64,000 bases of DNA from Leishmania mexicana MHOM/GT/2001/U1103. Lineage: Eukaryota; Euglenozoa; Kinetoplastea; Trypanosomatida; Trypanosomatidae. The notes under the pieces are model-generated. The model saw only the letters and a list, made by a program, of their open reading frames with translations. It had not been told where the DNA came from and ran no database searches. Positions 1 through 10,462 of the stretch are shown piece by piece. The stretch is taken from positions 838,760 through 902,759 of the forward strand of contig NC_018333.1 of assembly GCF_000234665.1 (NCBI RefSeq), in the 5' to 3' direction. Numbering within the stretch: the stretch's first letter is position 1; each line of letters starts with the position of its first letter. Both the position numbers and the translations under genes were made by a program.

Positions 1-3000
1 AATCGCGCCGCTCTCCGGTGGCTTGGGGACGTGGTGACGCACACGCTGGTGCTTTACGCTCTGCCGTTCGCTGAGCGCTTTCGGCGCTGCTCTTGTTCAC
101 ATTTGCGCCACTGGCCTCAACCTCACCGGCAGGATTAGCATCGTCATCTTCGTCGAGCATGTCCGCAGGCACCTTTGCCTTTCCAGAGACTAAATACTCG
201 AGAAGGTCATCCGGGGTGATGCTGTCCAGGACAGTCCGCAGCGCCTCCCGCACCTCCATCACGCGGGCCGAGGACAGTTGCAGGTGCTCCAAGAAAGTCG
301 ATACGCGGTATTCGCTCTCCAGACGGCGCCGATAGGAGTCGAAGCGATGCTGACGAGCTGCTTCAGCGTCTACACGGCTCTGCATTGCTTTGCGCCGCAG
401 TGTTTCGAGTGCAACCTCCCGCTTTCGCTCCAGTGCCGCTGCATCGTCACGAAGGCGAGCGACATGGGCGGCGCGGCGGCGTTGGAGCTCCTCTTGCACA
501 CGCTGCTGCTCGGCAGTCCTCGCAGCGCGCTTCGCCTCTGCTGCATTGCAGAAAGCGCGGTGAGCTGCAGCTAGCGCGCGAATGCTCTGCAGCTGTTCCT
601 GCATCCGTTGGCGATCCTCTTCGTGCGCCTCCTGCCGTGCCGAGTTCGCTGTGGCGAGGTGCTTGACCTGCAACCTTCCCACCTCGTCCAGCAAACGCTG
701 AAGCCCGTGCTGGGAAGCGGATGCTGGCGCATGCTCAAGTGCAAGTCCGCACGTTGGCGGCAGCGCTACCTTACCGGCACATGCGTCTGATGTGCGCATG
801 CGGATCAGGCTGGCCACCAGCGCTGTGCCGTCGCCAGCGCCAACCGTGATAGCAGCAACGCACTCCGCTACGTCGGCAAGAACGGCGTGGCTCCACCGCC
901 TGCACAGCAGACCGAGCAGAAAGGCGGCAGGGATTGGGTGCAACTGCTGCTTCAGCATTGAAGAACTGGTCTTGATTGCTTGCCCGGCTGCCTTCCCTCC
1001 TGCTCCCACGACTTCTCCATTTGCAGCGGCACGCACCACAGCTATCCACAGCGCGCTGGTGGGAGAGCCCCACAGCACCTGCGACAGCATCTCCGCAGCC
1101 GCACTCGACGTGGATGGGAGAGAGGAATACGAAGGCAGCAAGAAGGGCGACAGCCACAACATGCTGCCCGTGTCCTGTGTGAGAGCGGTCAACACCGCTA
1201 TCGTCGACGGTGCACTCAGAAGCGTCCTCATAGACGAAAGGTACCCCACGTCACCGCCTTCAGTGTCTCTGCACGATGCTGTCATTGCACACTGCCACAC
1301 AAAGCATGCGAAGACGCTGAAGTTGTGCCACAGGGCGCCGCTGAGGCGCTGCAACTGGTGCTGCAAGAGATAGGAGTACGCACGAACGACGCAGTCAAGC
1401 ACGCGCCCGCCTTGATAGCACACACTGTCCACGGAACTCCCGCCCTCACCGCGTGACGCCTCTGCGCCAGCACGCAGCAGCGCTGTCAAGAGAAGACAGG
1501 TACAGCAGCCAGAGAGCAGCACCGCAAGAGGAATAGGCGCTGGGAGTGCTGCTGCCGCTGCATCACTCGGTCTCCCTCCATTCAGTGGGCTCGATGCGGC
1601 ATCGTTATGAGAGTTTTTGCCGCTTCGACTGGTGGCGCTCTTCTGCTTTCGCTTGAACTTGGCAGTGCCACCCCTCGCGGGCTCCTGTTCTTGCTTCGGG
1701 GATGGCCGCACACCGTGATCTAGTCTCGGGGTGCCCCGTAGGACACCTTCCAGGACGCTGACGACGTTGGTCTCCACCAATGATGCCGACGCTGTGGCTG
1801 TCGCCATCATCAAAGCCGCGTCTTCCGCTCCCCACTCCACCTGGCGCATCAGTCCTCCCCGCCAGAGCGCCACTGCGGCCGGTCGAGCCAGCAGGAGATC
1901 CCCAAAGACCTGCAGAGGTTCCAGCGCCAGCGGTACAGCGCTCCCTTCCACCAGGAGAACACCCGACTCGGACTGCACATACGCCAAGGACACAGACGCG
2001 CACGACGCCGGTGCTCTGTCAGCCAGAAAGACCGCCCTACTTGCCTTGCAGACGGCAGCGATCAAGTGCGATTCCGTAGCCGACAGGCTTGGCGCCGTCT
2101 CTGCAATATCGGGCGGAGACGGAGGGGGAGTCGTCAGGGTTTTGTCCGTTCGGAGGTCGCAGTAGATGCGGTACAGAAATACGTACACCAGCAAACTCGC
2201 CATGGCGTTCTCGGTGCCGATAGGCCGCGACATTGCCGCGCAGCCAAGTCGGCGGAGGCGCGCTGCGTCCCACGCACGAAGTGCCATGTCACGAAGCTCG
2301 TGACTAGAGAGCAAGGTAGTGTGCCCTGCGCGCTGCGAGGCTGCGACAACGTCTACGTAGTAGTCCAGCAGCGGTGCGTCGAGGCAGGGGAGCAGCGAAG
2401 ACGGCTTCAGCTTCGGAACGAGGTGGCCAGCGTACACATCCAAGATGCGCCGCGCCAGGTCTCCGTCTCCAGCGACGCAGGCGAGAAATTTGGGTGTGCT
2501 ATCGACGAAGGACTCAAAAACGGCACGACACTCCTCGGAAAGCGGAGCCTCAATCATGGAGTGCAAGAGGGCACACGACACAGCGGAGTGGCTACCACCA
2601 ACTTCACCTGCCCGATTGGCGCCACCCGTGGCGGTAGATGGAGAAGAATAACGTGTCTCGTTGCCCGTATCGCCGGCGTGTGATGCGCCTCCTTTGCCTT
2701 TTCCACCTTTGCTATTCGCACCATTTCCCGCAGTGCTGGGCCCAGGCCCCCCTAAACGAAGAAATCGGCGCATGTAGGCCGGCGTCAAGGTGTGTGTGAG
2801 CGCCATGAATGTAAAGAGCGTCACCTCCTTCTCCACCTCTGCGTCGTGGCTGTCGACTTCCCTCGACGGCGCCGTCGAAGCGCTGGCGAGGGTGCACGTC
2901 GCAGATGAGCCGGTCGGTGAAGACACTGCTTGAGGAGCAAGCACTTGCTCTGCATCCCGTAGAAGGTACGAGATGGGATAGGTGGATAGAGAACTGGCTT

Positions 3001-3295
3001 GGGCAGCCGCCAGCAGCAGTGGACGGTAAAGCCGCAGACATGGTGTGTGGTTCGGCGTGCCCTCCTTGAGCGAGGCGCAGAGGACGGGCAACGTTGTCGT
3101 CACCTCCCTCACCCCTTCAAGGGATTTGAGCTTGCCGGCTGCGGCGACGGTGCCAAGTGTCGCTTGTACCGCTTGGGCCTTGCTGACAAGGTCATGTGAG
3201 GCTTCGACCGGAAAGGGGGGTCGTCCAAGCGCGTCATCGAAGGCTTTGATTACCCGAGACGCCTCCGCTCTCCAGTCCGTCATGGAAGGGTGCAT
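1..3295 (-). CDS. Large hypothetical protein, 3' end outside the window
   Basis: An open frame of about 1098 codons runs from the first ATG at 3295 to the left edge without a stop. I do not recognise the family. The N-terminal half is alanine/leucine-rich and probably helical, with a Ser/Gly/Lys-rich insert near residue 200. A hydrophobic stretch near residues 580-605 (rich in Leu, Val, Cys) might be a membrane segment or a buried helix. Roughly residues 865-1020 are a charged Glu/Arg/Gln/Ala-rich region typical of a long coiled coil, followed by an acidic, disordered-looking tail. The frame is open upstream to 3376 but has no other ATG, so 3295 is the likely start; a second in-frame ATG lies four codons in. 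A purine run on the plus strand at about 3389-3424 (a pyrimidine tract on the coding strand) precedes a CAG at 3349-3351, a plausible splice acceptor. Its function is unknown; a structural or scaffold role is only inferred. Confidence 0.8.
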   Translation of the reverse strand, partial: MHPSMTDWRAEASRVIKAFDDALGRPPFPVEASHDLVSKAQAVQATLGTVAAAGKLKSLEGVREVTTTLPVLCASLKEGTPNHTPCLRLYRPLLLAAAQASSLSTYPISYLLRDAEQVLAPQAVSSPTGSSATCTLASASTAPSREVDSHDAEVEKEVTLFTFMALTHTLTPAYMRRFLRLGGPGPSTAGNGANSKGGKGKGGASHAGDTGNETRYSSPSTATGGANRAGEVGGSHSAVSCALLHSMIEAPLSEECRAVFESFVDSTPKFLACVAGDGDLARRILDVYAGHLVPKLKPSSLLPCLDAPLLDYYVDVVAASQRAGHTTLLSSHELRDMALRAWDAARLRRLGCAAMSRPIGTENAMASLLVYVFLYRIYCDLRTDKTLTTPPPSPPDIAETAPSLSATESHLIAAVCKASRAVFLADRAPASCASVSLAYVQSESGVLLVEGSAVPLALEPLQVFGDLLLARPAAVALWRGGLMRQVEWGAEDAALMMATATASASLVETNVVSVLEGVLRGTPRLDHGVRPSPKQEQEPARGGTAKFKRKQKSATSRSGKNSHNDAASSPLNGGRPSDAAAAALPAPIPLAVLLSGCCTCLLLTALLRAGAEASRGEGGSSVDSVCYQGGRVLDCVVRAYSYLLQHQLQRLSGALWHNFSVFACFVWQCAMTASCRDTEGGDVGYLSSMRTLLSAPSTIAVLTALTQDTGSMLWLSPFLLPSYSSLPSTSSAAAEMLSQVLWGSPTSALWIAVVRAAANGEVVGAGGKAAGQAIKTSSSMLKQQLHPIPAAFLLGLLCRRWSHAVLADVAECVAAITVGAGDGTALVASLIRMRTSDACAGKVALPPTCGLALEHAPASASQHGLQRLLDEVGRLQVKHLATANSARQEAHEEDRQRMQEQLQSIRALAAAHRAFCNAAEAKRAARTAEQQRVQEELQRRRAAHVARLRDDAAALERKREVALETLRRKAMQSRVDAEAARQHRFDSYRRRLESEYRVSTFLEHLQLSSARVMEVREALRTVLDSITPDDLLEYLVSGKAKVPADMLDEDDDANPAGEVEASGANVNKSSAESAQRTAERKAPACASPRPQATGERRD

Positions 3296-3922
3296 GACGG
3301 GAGGAGGGAAAAGCCACTCAGGAGCGTGCGCCTCTGTCACTTGTTCGACTGTCCACAGTTCGTGGAGCGAGAAGAGTCATTATACAGAAGAGGAGAGCAC
3401 GCAGGAGAAGAACAAGTAAGAGGAATGAACGGCTTGTCGACGACAACGCGCAAACTCCGATGGCGCTATGGGGAAGGCGACGGGGAAGGGGGGCTCCAGT
3501 GTGTGACAGGGTACAGTGACCACAAGTTGCCTAACGAGCTCGCAGTGTAGGAAGACTTCAGCGGTAAGGGCAGCTTTTTCTGTCTGTATCATTCTGTGTG
3601 CTTTTGGGGGTGGAGGTGGTGGTGGTGGTGTGGCTGTGGGGGGAGGGGGAGGGGGGTTGTTCGTATGCTGCCACGACGGATAATGCGTGCTGTGGCGGAA
3701 CCCCGTCACCAGCGAGTGCACAAAGAGAGGCGTCAGCGAGGACAACCACAAAACGCCCAAAAACTGCGAGCAAGCCGCAGCGAAAGAGAAAAGCGTCCGC
3801 TTCCCCTGACCGCACACCGCTCCATTCATGATCCGCCCCCTCCATTTTCTGTCATCCGCACTCAGCGGCCACAACGGCAGCGTCGATGGAAGGTCAGGCA
3901 GCGAAGAGCTAGTACCCTCTTC
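3296..3922. other. Intergenic region, no gene seen
   Basis: Gene-free interval holding the 3' UTR of the RlmI-like gene and the 5' leader of the next gene. It contains a G-rich GGT/GGGA run at about 3606-3660 on the plus strand and the pyrimidine tract of the left-edge gene. Short open frames here are low-complexity and unsupported. Confidence 0.6.
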
Positions 3923-5317
3923 TTACACTGCCTCATCGATGCGCTCTTTCCTGTGGCTCAAAGCGGACACACGGAAGACCTGCTCCAGCGCAGGACCCTC
4001 CACGAGGTATACTTGCGAGAAGGATGCGCTCTCCGCCTCCGGCAACAACGGGTGGTCGCAGGCGACAGAGAAGGCGCGTAGAAACTTGAGGCGCAAATGG
4101 CACTTCTCCAGCGCGTTGCGCAGTACATCTGCGAGGGGACGGCGCTTCATTGGGCAATCCTGATTGGCTTTGCTCTCGTCGCCGCCATAGAATACCTTGC
4201 GACGGAGCAGGAGGTCGTGCACACCAAGCGGTGCCTCTTCCTGGGCCACGATGAGCATCGTGCCAACGCCGATAACTTTGTTGTTTGAGAGCGAACACAC
4301 GAGCTCCGCCCACTGATTACTGGTACTGAGGAACTTGGGGTGGCACTCGATATAGACAACATCCTGCTGGTGTCGTACACGCAGCTCGGCAGGGTCGCAG
4401 CAGACGGTCTCGCAGGCTTTGAACACAGAGGCGGAGTGGTTGCAAATTAGGTTTTCCCGCGCCCACTCCAGCGGCGCCTCCTCGCGGTGAACAACGGTGA
4501 CATGCTTTGCCGTCATGATCGCGTTCATCGCGGCCGACCCGCAGCGGTCGTAGATGGTGAGGACGCGCTTTCCCTTCCCCACATCGCGCATCATGCGACG
4601 GGTGCGGCGGTGTGCGGGGTTGATGAGAAACAAGTTCTCCGTTGACGGCATCCGCATGTCGGGTCTCAGCCAGAGGTGACTCACACCGCTCTCCACATAC
4701 ATCTGCGGGAGCGAGATGGTGGGCGTGATAATCGACACCCGCGACGCGTCGCCGAGAGTCGGGGTGTCCAAGAGCACATCCTCAGCGCCGCGGCGAGACA
4801 GGAAGTCCAACAGGGGTGTCACTAGCCGCTCCGCCCCACATGACGTTGCCACGACGCGCACGAAGCACTCAGAGAAAACGTCCACGAAGAGGGACGGCAG
4901 ACTATCCGCGTAGCCGTTGACGATGCGGTACGTGTTGCTCTGCGTCTGCGGAAGAATGCGCCGGCGCCGCTCCCATGCTTCGTGCACGCGGGCCATAAAA
5001 AAGTCTTCGCTGACCGCCGGCAACATTGCGGCCAAGCTCGCTGTCATGTCGAACACATCCACTCGCTGCAGATGCGGCTCGTAGAAGCCGAGTGCCACCA
5101 ACGACTTGTCATCTCGGCGGACCTCCACAATGCGGCCGGCCTCTAGTTCCTGCTTGGCGAAGTCGACACTGCTGGGGTGGAAGAGCCGCAGTGGCAGGTT
5201 GCACTGCCGACGCCGCGTCATGAGACGGTGCTGCGTCGGCTGCAGACGCAGCTGCGGAAATTTATGCGCCGCCTGAATGCGGTTACCCGCCAGCGGTGCG
5301 AGAACCTTTGTGTGCAT
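3923..5317 (-). CDS. RlmI-type PUA/Rossmann methyltransferase homologue with eroded motifs
   Basis: The 464-residue protein has the layout of bacterial RlmI-type rRNA (cytosine-C5) methyltransferases. An N-terminal PUA-like region (about residues 42-95) contains the pattern HPSSVDFAKQELEAG...VALGFYEP. The family linker follows, with NTYRIVNGYADSLPSLFVDVF at about 128-148 matching the usual NaYRLVnGE.DgLPGL.VD. A Rossmann region spans about 225-360, and a C-terminal segment carries CDHPLLPE near 420. The reactive parts look lost: motif I reads VLTIYDRCGSAA (252-263) instead of VL.LF.YTG, the acidic residue ending strand 2 is His277 (VTVVHREE), the DPP motif is ECHPKF (324-329), and the SCS catalytic-cysteine motif is absent. 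It is therefore probably an RNA-binding pseudo-enzyme, or a very divergent enzyme. The open frame continues upstream to 5776, but that part is low-complexity leader sequence. ATG 5317 follows a strong pyrimidine tract and AG. Confidence 0.75.
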   Translation of the reverse strand: MHTKVLAPLAGNRIQAAHKFPQLRLQPTQHRLMTRRRQCNLPLRLFHPSSVDFAKQELEAGRIVEVRRDDKSLVALGFYEPHLQRVDVFDMTASLAAMLPAVSEDFFMARVHEAWERRRRILPQTQSNTYRIVNGYADSLPSLFVDVFSECFVRVVATSCGAERLVTPLLDFLSRRGAEDVLLDTPTLGDASRVSIITPTISLPQMYVESGVSHLWLRPDMRMPSTENLFLINPAHRRTRRMMRDVGKGKRVLTIYDRCGSAAMNAIMTAKHVTVVHREEAPLEWARENLICNHSASVFKACETVCCDPAELRVRHQQDVVYIECHPKFLSTSNQWAELVCSLSNNKVIGVGTMLIVAQEEAPLGVHDLLLRRKVFYGGDESKANQDCPMKRRPLADVLRNALEKCHLRLKFLRAFSVACDHPLLPEAESASFSQVYLVEGPALEQVFRVSALSHRKERIDEAV

Positions 5318-6180
5318 GCGAATGCAGAGGTATGCCGTTATTAAGAGATTCGAACAGAGAGGATACGTTGTGAGCCTGGACTGTGCAGAGGCCACATCGG
5401 CTTCGCGAGTGAAAAACAAGAAGTCCCCCAATATATGTCGATTATGCGGTTGTGCGCTGCACCGAGGCAACGGCGAGCACACACAACAGAGAGGGGAGGT
5501 AGAGGGGAGGAGGAGAGTAGGGCGAGAATCGACACAGTAGACACCATCTGAAGAAACGGAGAACAAGTACGGAGGGGAAGCAGTTGGAGGCGGACATGGA
5601 GGAGAAGAGGGAAAGAGAGATGGAGAATCGCGGGCGTCAACAGCAAACAGGAGGGAGAGGCAGAGAACACACGACAGAGGCCCCGCTAGAGAAAGAGCTG
5701 TGGAGGAGGTCCACGACCAGCGTGCGCCGTTGTCGTCGCCGTCACCTTCGCCTACCCTCACAGCGTGCAAACGCATGTTCGTGTATTTCCCTCTGTGCTG
5801 CCATCTCGCGTCCTTGGCTTCTTTCTCCCCGCTATCGCGTTCCTTTCCTTCTCACTCCTTTGCGTGTGCAACGTTAAACGAAAATGTGTTCGCTGACGAC
5901 GATCCAGCTGACTGTCGCGAACCTCCCCCTTCACCCGTTCGCAGCTCGCAGACGGGAGGGGGAGGGGGGCGCGCGTTGCGTCAATGCCAGGCTAACGAAT
6001 GCAAGGCACCGCTCCTTTTCTTGGCTTCCGCGTTTGCAGGTCAGCCATCGCAGATGTGCGTGTTGGCGTGATGCGCGTGCGAGGCCGTGGTGGTGGTGGT
6101 GGTGGGGGGGGGCTCACAGCAGGATTGACCCCTCAATCACACAACACGCCTCGACGTCCCGAATCCCTCCCCATCACAGC
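5318..6180. other. Intergenic region with GGT repeat
   Basis: Gene-free interval. It has the splice signals of the RlmI-like gene at its low end and a (GGT)n/G-run at 6087-6112 in the 3' UTR of the SET gene. Open frames here are repetitive and have no recognisable domain. Confidence 0.6.
5457..5518 (-). promoter_or_regulatory. Candidate polypyrimidine tract and trans-splice acceptor
   Basis: On the coding strand 5518-5488 is an almost pure C/T tract. The first AG downstream of it is at 5458-5457, about 140 bases before the ATG at 5317. This arrangement is the normal spliced-leader acceptor signal in trypanosomatids and argues against translation of the upstream part of the open frame. Confidence 0.5.
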
Positions 6181-7254
6181 TTAGCCCTGTTCGTCCATGA
6201 GGTACCGCACCGCCAAATCATCGTTCATGCATATGACGTCTCTTCGAGGGAGAGAGTCATTGTGAGACGGATGCCTTCGGCTCACTCCACGGCCGACATC
6301 CGTTAGTCGATAGTCGAGCGTGATCTCCTCACCGCGGTTGATGCGGCGCAGTGCACGCACAACAACGGAGCGCCGCGCCGCCGACACCACCACCGCCGCG
6401 GCCGGTGACGTGCCACAGTGATTCAGTGCATCCAGTCCCGGCGCAAAGACACTACAGCTGATATCGGGTTTGTCCGAGGTACTGGAAAGTACCGGCATCC
6501 GTAGTACGCGGGCGCGCACCAGGTACAGGCTTGTCAGAAGCACTGTGTCAAACAACGACGGGGCTTCGTCGAGGAAGCGGAACTCCGCATTGTTGGCGTG
6601 CGTCATGATAGCGTCACGTAGGTTGCTGGACAGCTGCTCGAGGCACAGGTGTGCCTCAGCGGAGGAGGCGTCGCTGTAGATAGACTCCAGTCCCCACCGC
6701 AGGTACTCCTCGAACGGCAGACTGGCAGTAAACCGGTCCGACAAGTCGTGTGGCGCTGGACCTACATTATGGGCAGCGCGTGTCGCCGCTGAAAGGTGTA
6801 GTGCGTGCGCGTAGAAGTAGCGCAATGCCACGCAGGTAGCGAGGGTGGCCTCGACTGGGGAGAGAGTAAGCGACATCACGGCCGGCGCGGCAGCAACGCT
6901 CCCCGGCGCCGCATCGCACGAGATAGTGGAGCTCAAAGACACGCGGTCGGCGGGGGCGTCAGCGAAGAACCTCTGCAGCCACACCCACGCCTCCGGAAAC
7001 AACGCCACGCCCCGATTGCAGCGGCGCAGGTGCCGCGCTTCCTTCGCGGTTTCAAACAAAGGCAACGAGGAACGGCCACCATCGCGTGGAAGGTCAAGCT
7101 GCGTAATGAAGCAGTAGCGAAGTGGTACCGACACCACCAACTCGCCGCGGTCGAGTGCGGCAGCTGCAAACACGCCACGAACACCGTTGCACCGCCGTCG
7201 CTGCTGCCGTAAAGCGCACCAGCGCGCGCCGTGGAGCCGATGCAAGAGGCTCAT
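6181..7254 (-). CDS. SET-domain protein (SETD6/RuBisCO-LSMT-like class)
   Basis: The 357-residue protein probably methylates a protein lysine using S-adenosylmethionine. The N-terminus has the RGVFAAAALDRGELVVSVP pattern (about residues 26-44), the usual start of SETD3/SETD6/LSMT-type SET domains (GR.l.a..di..Ge.l..vP). The C-terminal half holds LDALNHCG (274-281), matching the conserved D.lNH core, and RINRGEEITLDYR (304-316), matching the kGEEi...Y motif. These are the cofactor-binding pseudoknot and the catalytic tyrosine region. The insert between them is helical and variable, as in this class. The frame extends upstream of 7254 only through a non-ATG codon (TTG at 7344), so ATG 7254 is chosen; a CT tract then AAG near 7329 fits a splice acceptor. 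A substrate cannot be named. The SET call is fairly firm, the subfamily less so. Confidence 0.75.
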   Translation of the reverse strand: MSLLHRLHGARWCALRQQRRRCNGVRGVFAAAALDRGELVVSVPLRYCFITQLDLPRDGGRSSLPLFETAKEARHLRRCNRGVALFPEAWVWLQRFFADAPADRVSLSSTISCDAAPGSVAAAPAVMSLTLSPVEATLATCVALRYFYAHALHLSAATRAAHNVGPAPHDLSDRFTASLPFEEYLRWGLESIYSDASSAEAHLCLEQLSSNLRDAIMTHANNAEFRFLDEAPSLFDTVLLTSLYLVRARVLRMPVLSSTSDKPDISCSVFAPGLDALNHCGTSPAAAVVVSAARRSVVVRALRRINRGEEITLDYRLTDVGRGVSRRHPSHNDSLPRRDVICMNDDLAVRYLMDEQG

Positions 7255-10200
7255 AAGGATCTCGGTGTGTTCCGCGTGTCGGGACCAAAAAGCGGAGCGA
7301 AAAAGAATTCTCTCGCTTTTCTTTTCCCTTGAGAGAGAGCGCAATGGGTTTCGCGTCTCCGACTTTCGACTCTGAATGCTGACAGCAGACGTCTATGGAC
7401 TATTTCCCCCCTCCCTCCCACGCCCCAAAATACCGGTGCTGTTCGCGCTTCGTATGTGTGCGTGTCGGCCCGCTACCATGCGCGCTGTGCGTGAGTTTGT
7501 GCTGGCGCCGCCCCGTTTTGTGCCGGGTGATAAGTCGAGCATGGGGTGCCACAACGTGAAAAAAAAAAGAGGTCGGGTAGGGATGTGGCGAAGGGGACAC
7601 ACACCAGTGGCGATGAGCAAAAGCGCAGGTGAAAAGGTGGATACACAAGGACAGAGAGCACGCCATGGTGGTGAAGGACAGCACTTGGCATGCAATGCGG
7701 CAGTGCGGCTCACACACAGCCCATAAGAGCACAAGTTTCTCTGTGTGCCGGTGTGTGTAGGCGCGTCGTGGCCATGTCTTCCTCCACTGTGCGCGCAATC
7801 TTTCCCTCATTCTGTCTTTGCAAAAACAAAAAGAGACAAAGAGCAAGTGCAGGAAAAGAAGGAAAGGCTCCCCTTCCCTCTTGGCGCACTTTTGTGTGGA
7901 TGTGGGAAGTGAAGCGAGACAGCACCTTGAAAAGGGTGACAACACTGCTGAACAATGCATACCTTTCGCCAATTGGGCATGTAAACCCCGGCCGAGATCT
8001 GCTGTCGCACACCGCCCGTTGCACCACATTGTTCCTCCTGCTGAAGCACGACCGTGATTCTGTCGTGTGGTCAGGAAGCGGCCAGGACGCAGAGATCTGG
8101 GTAGGCTACGCATTTGTTTGTTTATCTTTTTTTTTGTATTCGCCCACTCAACCATGTTCATATAGCCTCTGCTTTTCTGCATGATGCAGGCGCAGGCGTT
8201 TGGGTAGGTGGCTTTTCTTTTTTTTCCGCTGAGCCTCATGCGAGAAGCCCTCGATCCCCCTCCCCTTTCCCACACACACAGTTACTTTGATGCGTCGTGT
8301 AGCTGCTCCTGTTTCAGTATTCATCAGTAAAAAGTGTGAGGGTCAAGTCAAGGAGTGCGTACGTGGGCTCCTGACGTTTTTCGCACCGCCTCACCTTGCT
8401 TGTGTTCTGTTTTTCGTTTCCTCGGGCTATATGGTCACTGACCGATCATCAAAGGAGAGACGAGAACAAAACATGGGAAAAAAGGGACAAAGCACACAGA
8501 CACTCACGAAAAGACGGCGCAGTCGAAGACGCCCGAGCGCACTTCCGTCAAACAAGAAGAGGGAGAACGAGGAGGCGCACCAGCACACCAGCACACAACA
8601 TCCTCTCCAGAGAATAATAAAAAAGAGCCACGCGACGGAAAGCGAGTCATCCCGCAGGTCCTGTAGGAGAAATGGGTTATCCTTTCAAACGCTCCTCCGC
8701 TTCGCGTTCCTTGTTTTTTCCCATGCCACTCGCTTGCTCTCTCTTTTTTTTCTCTCGAGATCGTCTCCTTCGGGTGAACTGCACCGCATGTTCAACGCCA
8801 CCGCTTGCACGAGGATGTGCAGCTCTGAAGGTATGAGTAAAATGGGGCTTCCTGGTCTTGCTTCGCTGTTGATCTTCGTATTCTCGCAATAAAAAAAGAA
8901 AGAAAAAATAAACAATAAAAGCGCTGGTCAGCATGGCAGCGTGCACATGAGAGAAACAGAGGAAAGCAAGGCACACAAATAAAACAGGAGATGAGGCGGT
9001 CAGCGCGGAGGCGCAAACAGCACAGATACGCAGAACAAGGGAGAAGAGGGACAACGGACATCAGTGTCATCGCGTAGTACTACTAGGTCATACAACTGAG
9101 ATATGCTCGCTTGTTGGCATGAGCACGCAGACGTCGATACGTGCCGCCCGACACAGGGCAGAGGACAGATGTATATAAAGAACGTTTGCCGCCTTTGACA
9201 TCGACCCCCCTCCTGGCAACGTTTTGCCCCTCTCTTTGTTCGGATTACACCCTCTATGAATCCCAACGCCTTCGCCTATCAGGGCCATCACGCCACAAAC
9301 AAACACGAAAAAAAAGCTCACAGGAGAACAGGTATAACGACGAGACCAGCAGAGCATCGAGCAAGACAAAGAAAACGGACCAGCGCCAGCGTGTATGTCC
9401 TCTTCCTCTCTCTTGCGGCCTTCGTTGTGTTGTTGTTTCGCGTGATGCAGGATGACCGCCCCTCGCTTTCTTTTTTGTTGTTTCACCCCTCTGTGAGTGC
9501 TTGTGTATACAAGGGCGATTCTTCACTGTTTTTTCTCCCTTTGAATTATTATTCTTCCGCTTCTCCATCTCACGTATTTCGTATTCCGTTTATCGCTGTT
9601 GCTGTTCGGCTTCGCAGACGCTCTCCAGACACACACACACGGAGACAGAGAACGAAAAGAGCACACAGAAAAGAAAAAGAAACGAGGAAAGGGGGAGGGG
9701 GCGGGAGAGCGAGAGGCGGCGCATGGGCTCCTGCACAAGCGCGTGCCCATCGATGGAGCGAGAAAAGACACGAACTTACAGAAGAAAGAAACAAACAAAA
9801 AATGGGTGTCATGAATCCGGAAGACGGGAAGGGAGGAGACGAAAAGGAAGCAATGCAAAATAAAATTGGAAACAAAAAAAGATAACGAGCAAAAAAAAAG
9901 AGAGAGAGACGTACAGCGGAATGATGTACCAAAACACCAACGACAAAGATAGATCGAAATATATGGACAGGTGTCGGCAGAGCGCGAAGACCTGCAAATG
10001 GGGGAGGGGGGAGGAAGATGACGAGAAAGACCCAAGCACATACACATCTCATCAACTGCACCGACCTGCTCGCGGTAGGGCACTAGAAGAAGAGGGTGAA
10101 ATAGTATGAAATTGAGACGCGAGTGCGTGTATAAGGTCACGAGGTGGTTAGAAAAATGGGGGGGGTTAACAGGGCAAAGCGGGACGTGAGGGGAGAGCAA

Positions 10201-10462
10201 GCGCGCTAAAGTGTGCTACTCCTTTCCTCATCTGTTCTTGCTAGACCGTTTTCTCGTAGGCTTCACGGGAGAAACGTCCATGATTCACGACTCCTCGCAG
10301 CGCCTCTCGTCATCGTCTACGGTGGGCACAATCCACACCCACAAACACCGACACGAACATCGGTAGGCGCGTGGATGACACGCATTTTTTCCTTGGACAC
10401 GCACCTCACAATGCTTCACTGTCCCGCCTCTGCAACCCTACCGTTCCCTCACCGCGTTGTTC
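7255..10462. other. 3.2 kb interval without a supported gene
   Basis: Presumably the long 3' UTR of the 10463-11512 gene plus the leader of the SET gene. It is dominated by A-rich and GA-rich runs on the plus strand (for example 9640-9720 and 9840-9910), so its minus-strand open frames (such as 7400-8275 and 9523-10200) translate to Ser/Phe/Leu/Cys/His-rich low-complexity protein. I see no RNA gene here. Confidence 0.55.

Noticed and set aside
792..2683. Plus-strand open frames of about 190-205 codons (792-1373, 2066-2683)
   Set aside because: They lie antisense to a continuous minus-strand coding frame open from 3295 to the window edge, and their translations are Arg/Ser/Ala-rich without domains.
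5318..5776. 153-codon upstream extension of the RlmI-like frame
   Set aside because: It crosses a strong pyrimidine tract and acceptor AG and is Ser/Pro/Cys/Leu-rich, so it is most likely removed leader or intergenic sequence.
7400..8275. 291-codon minus-strand open frame
   Set aside because: Composition is His/Cys/Phe/Arg-rich and repetitive, with no recognisable domain; it lies in a 3' UTR-like region.
9523..10200. 225-codon minus-strand open frame
   Set aside because: Runs of Phe/Ser/Leu/Cys come from purine-rich plus-strand sequence; no domain.
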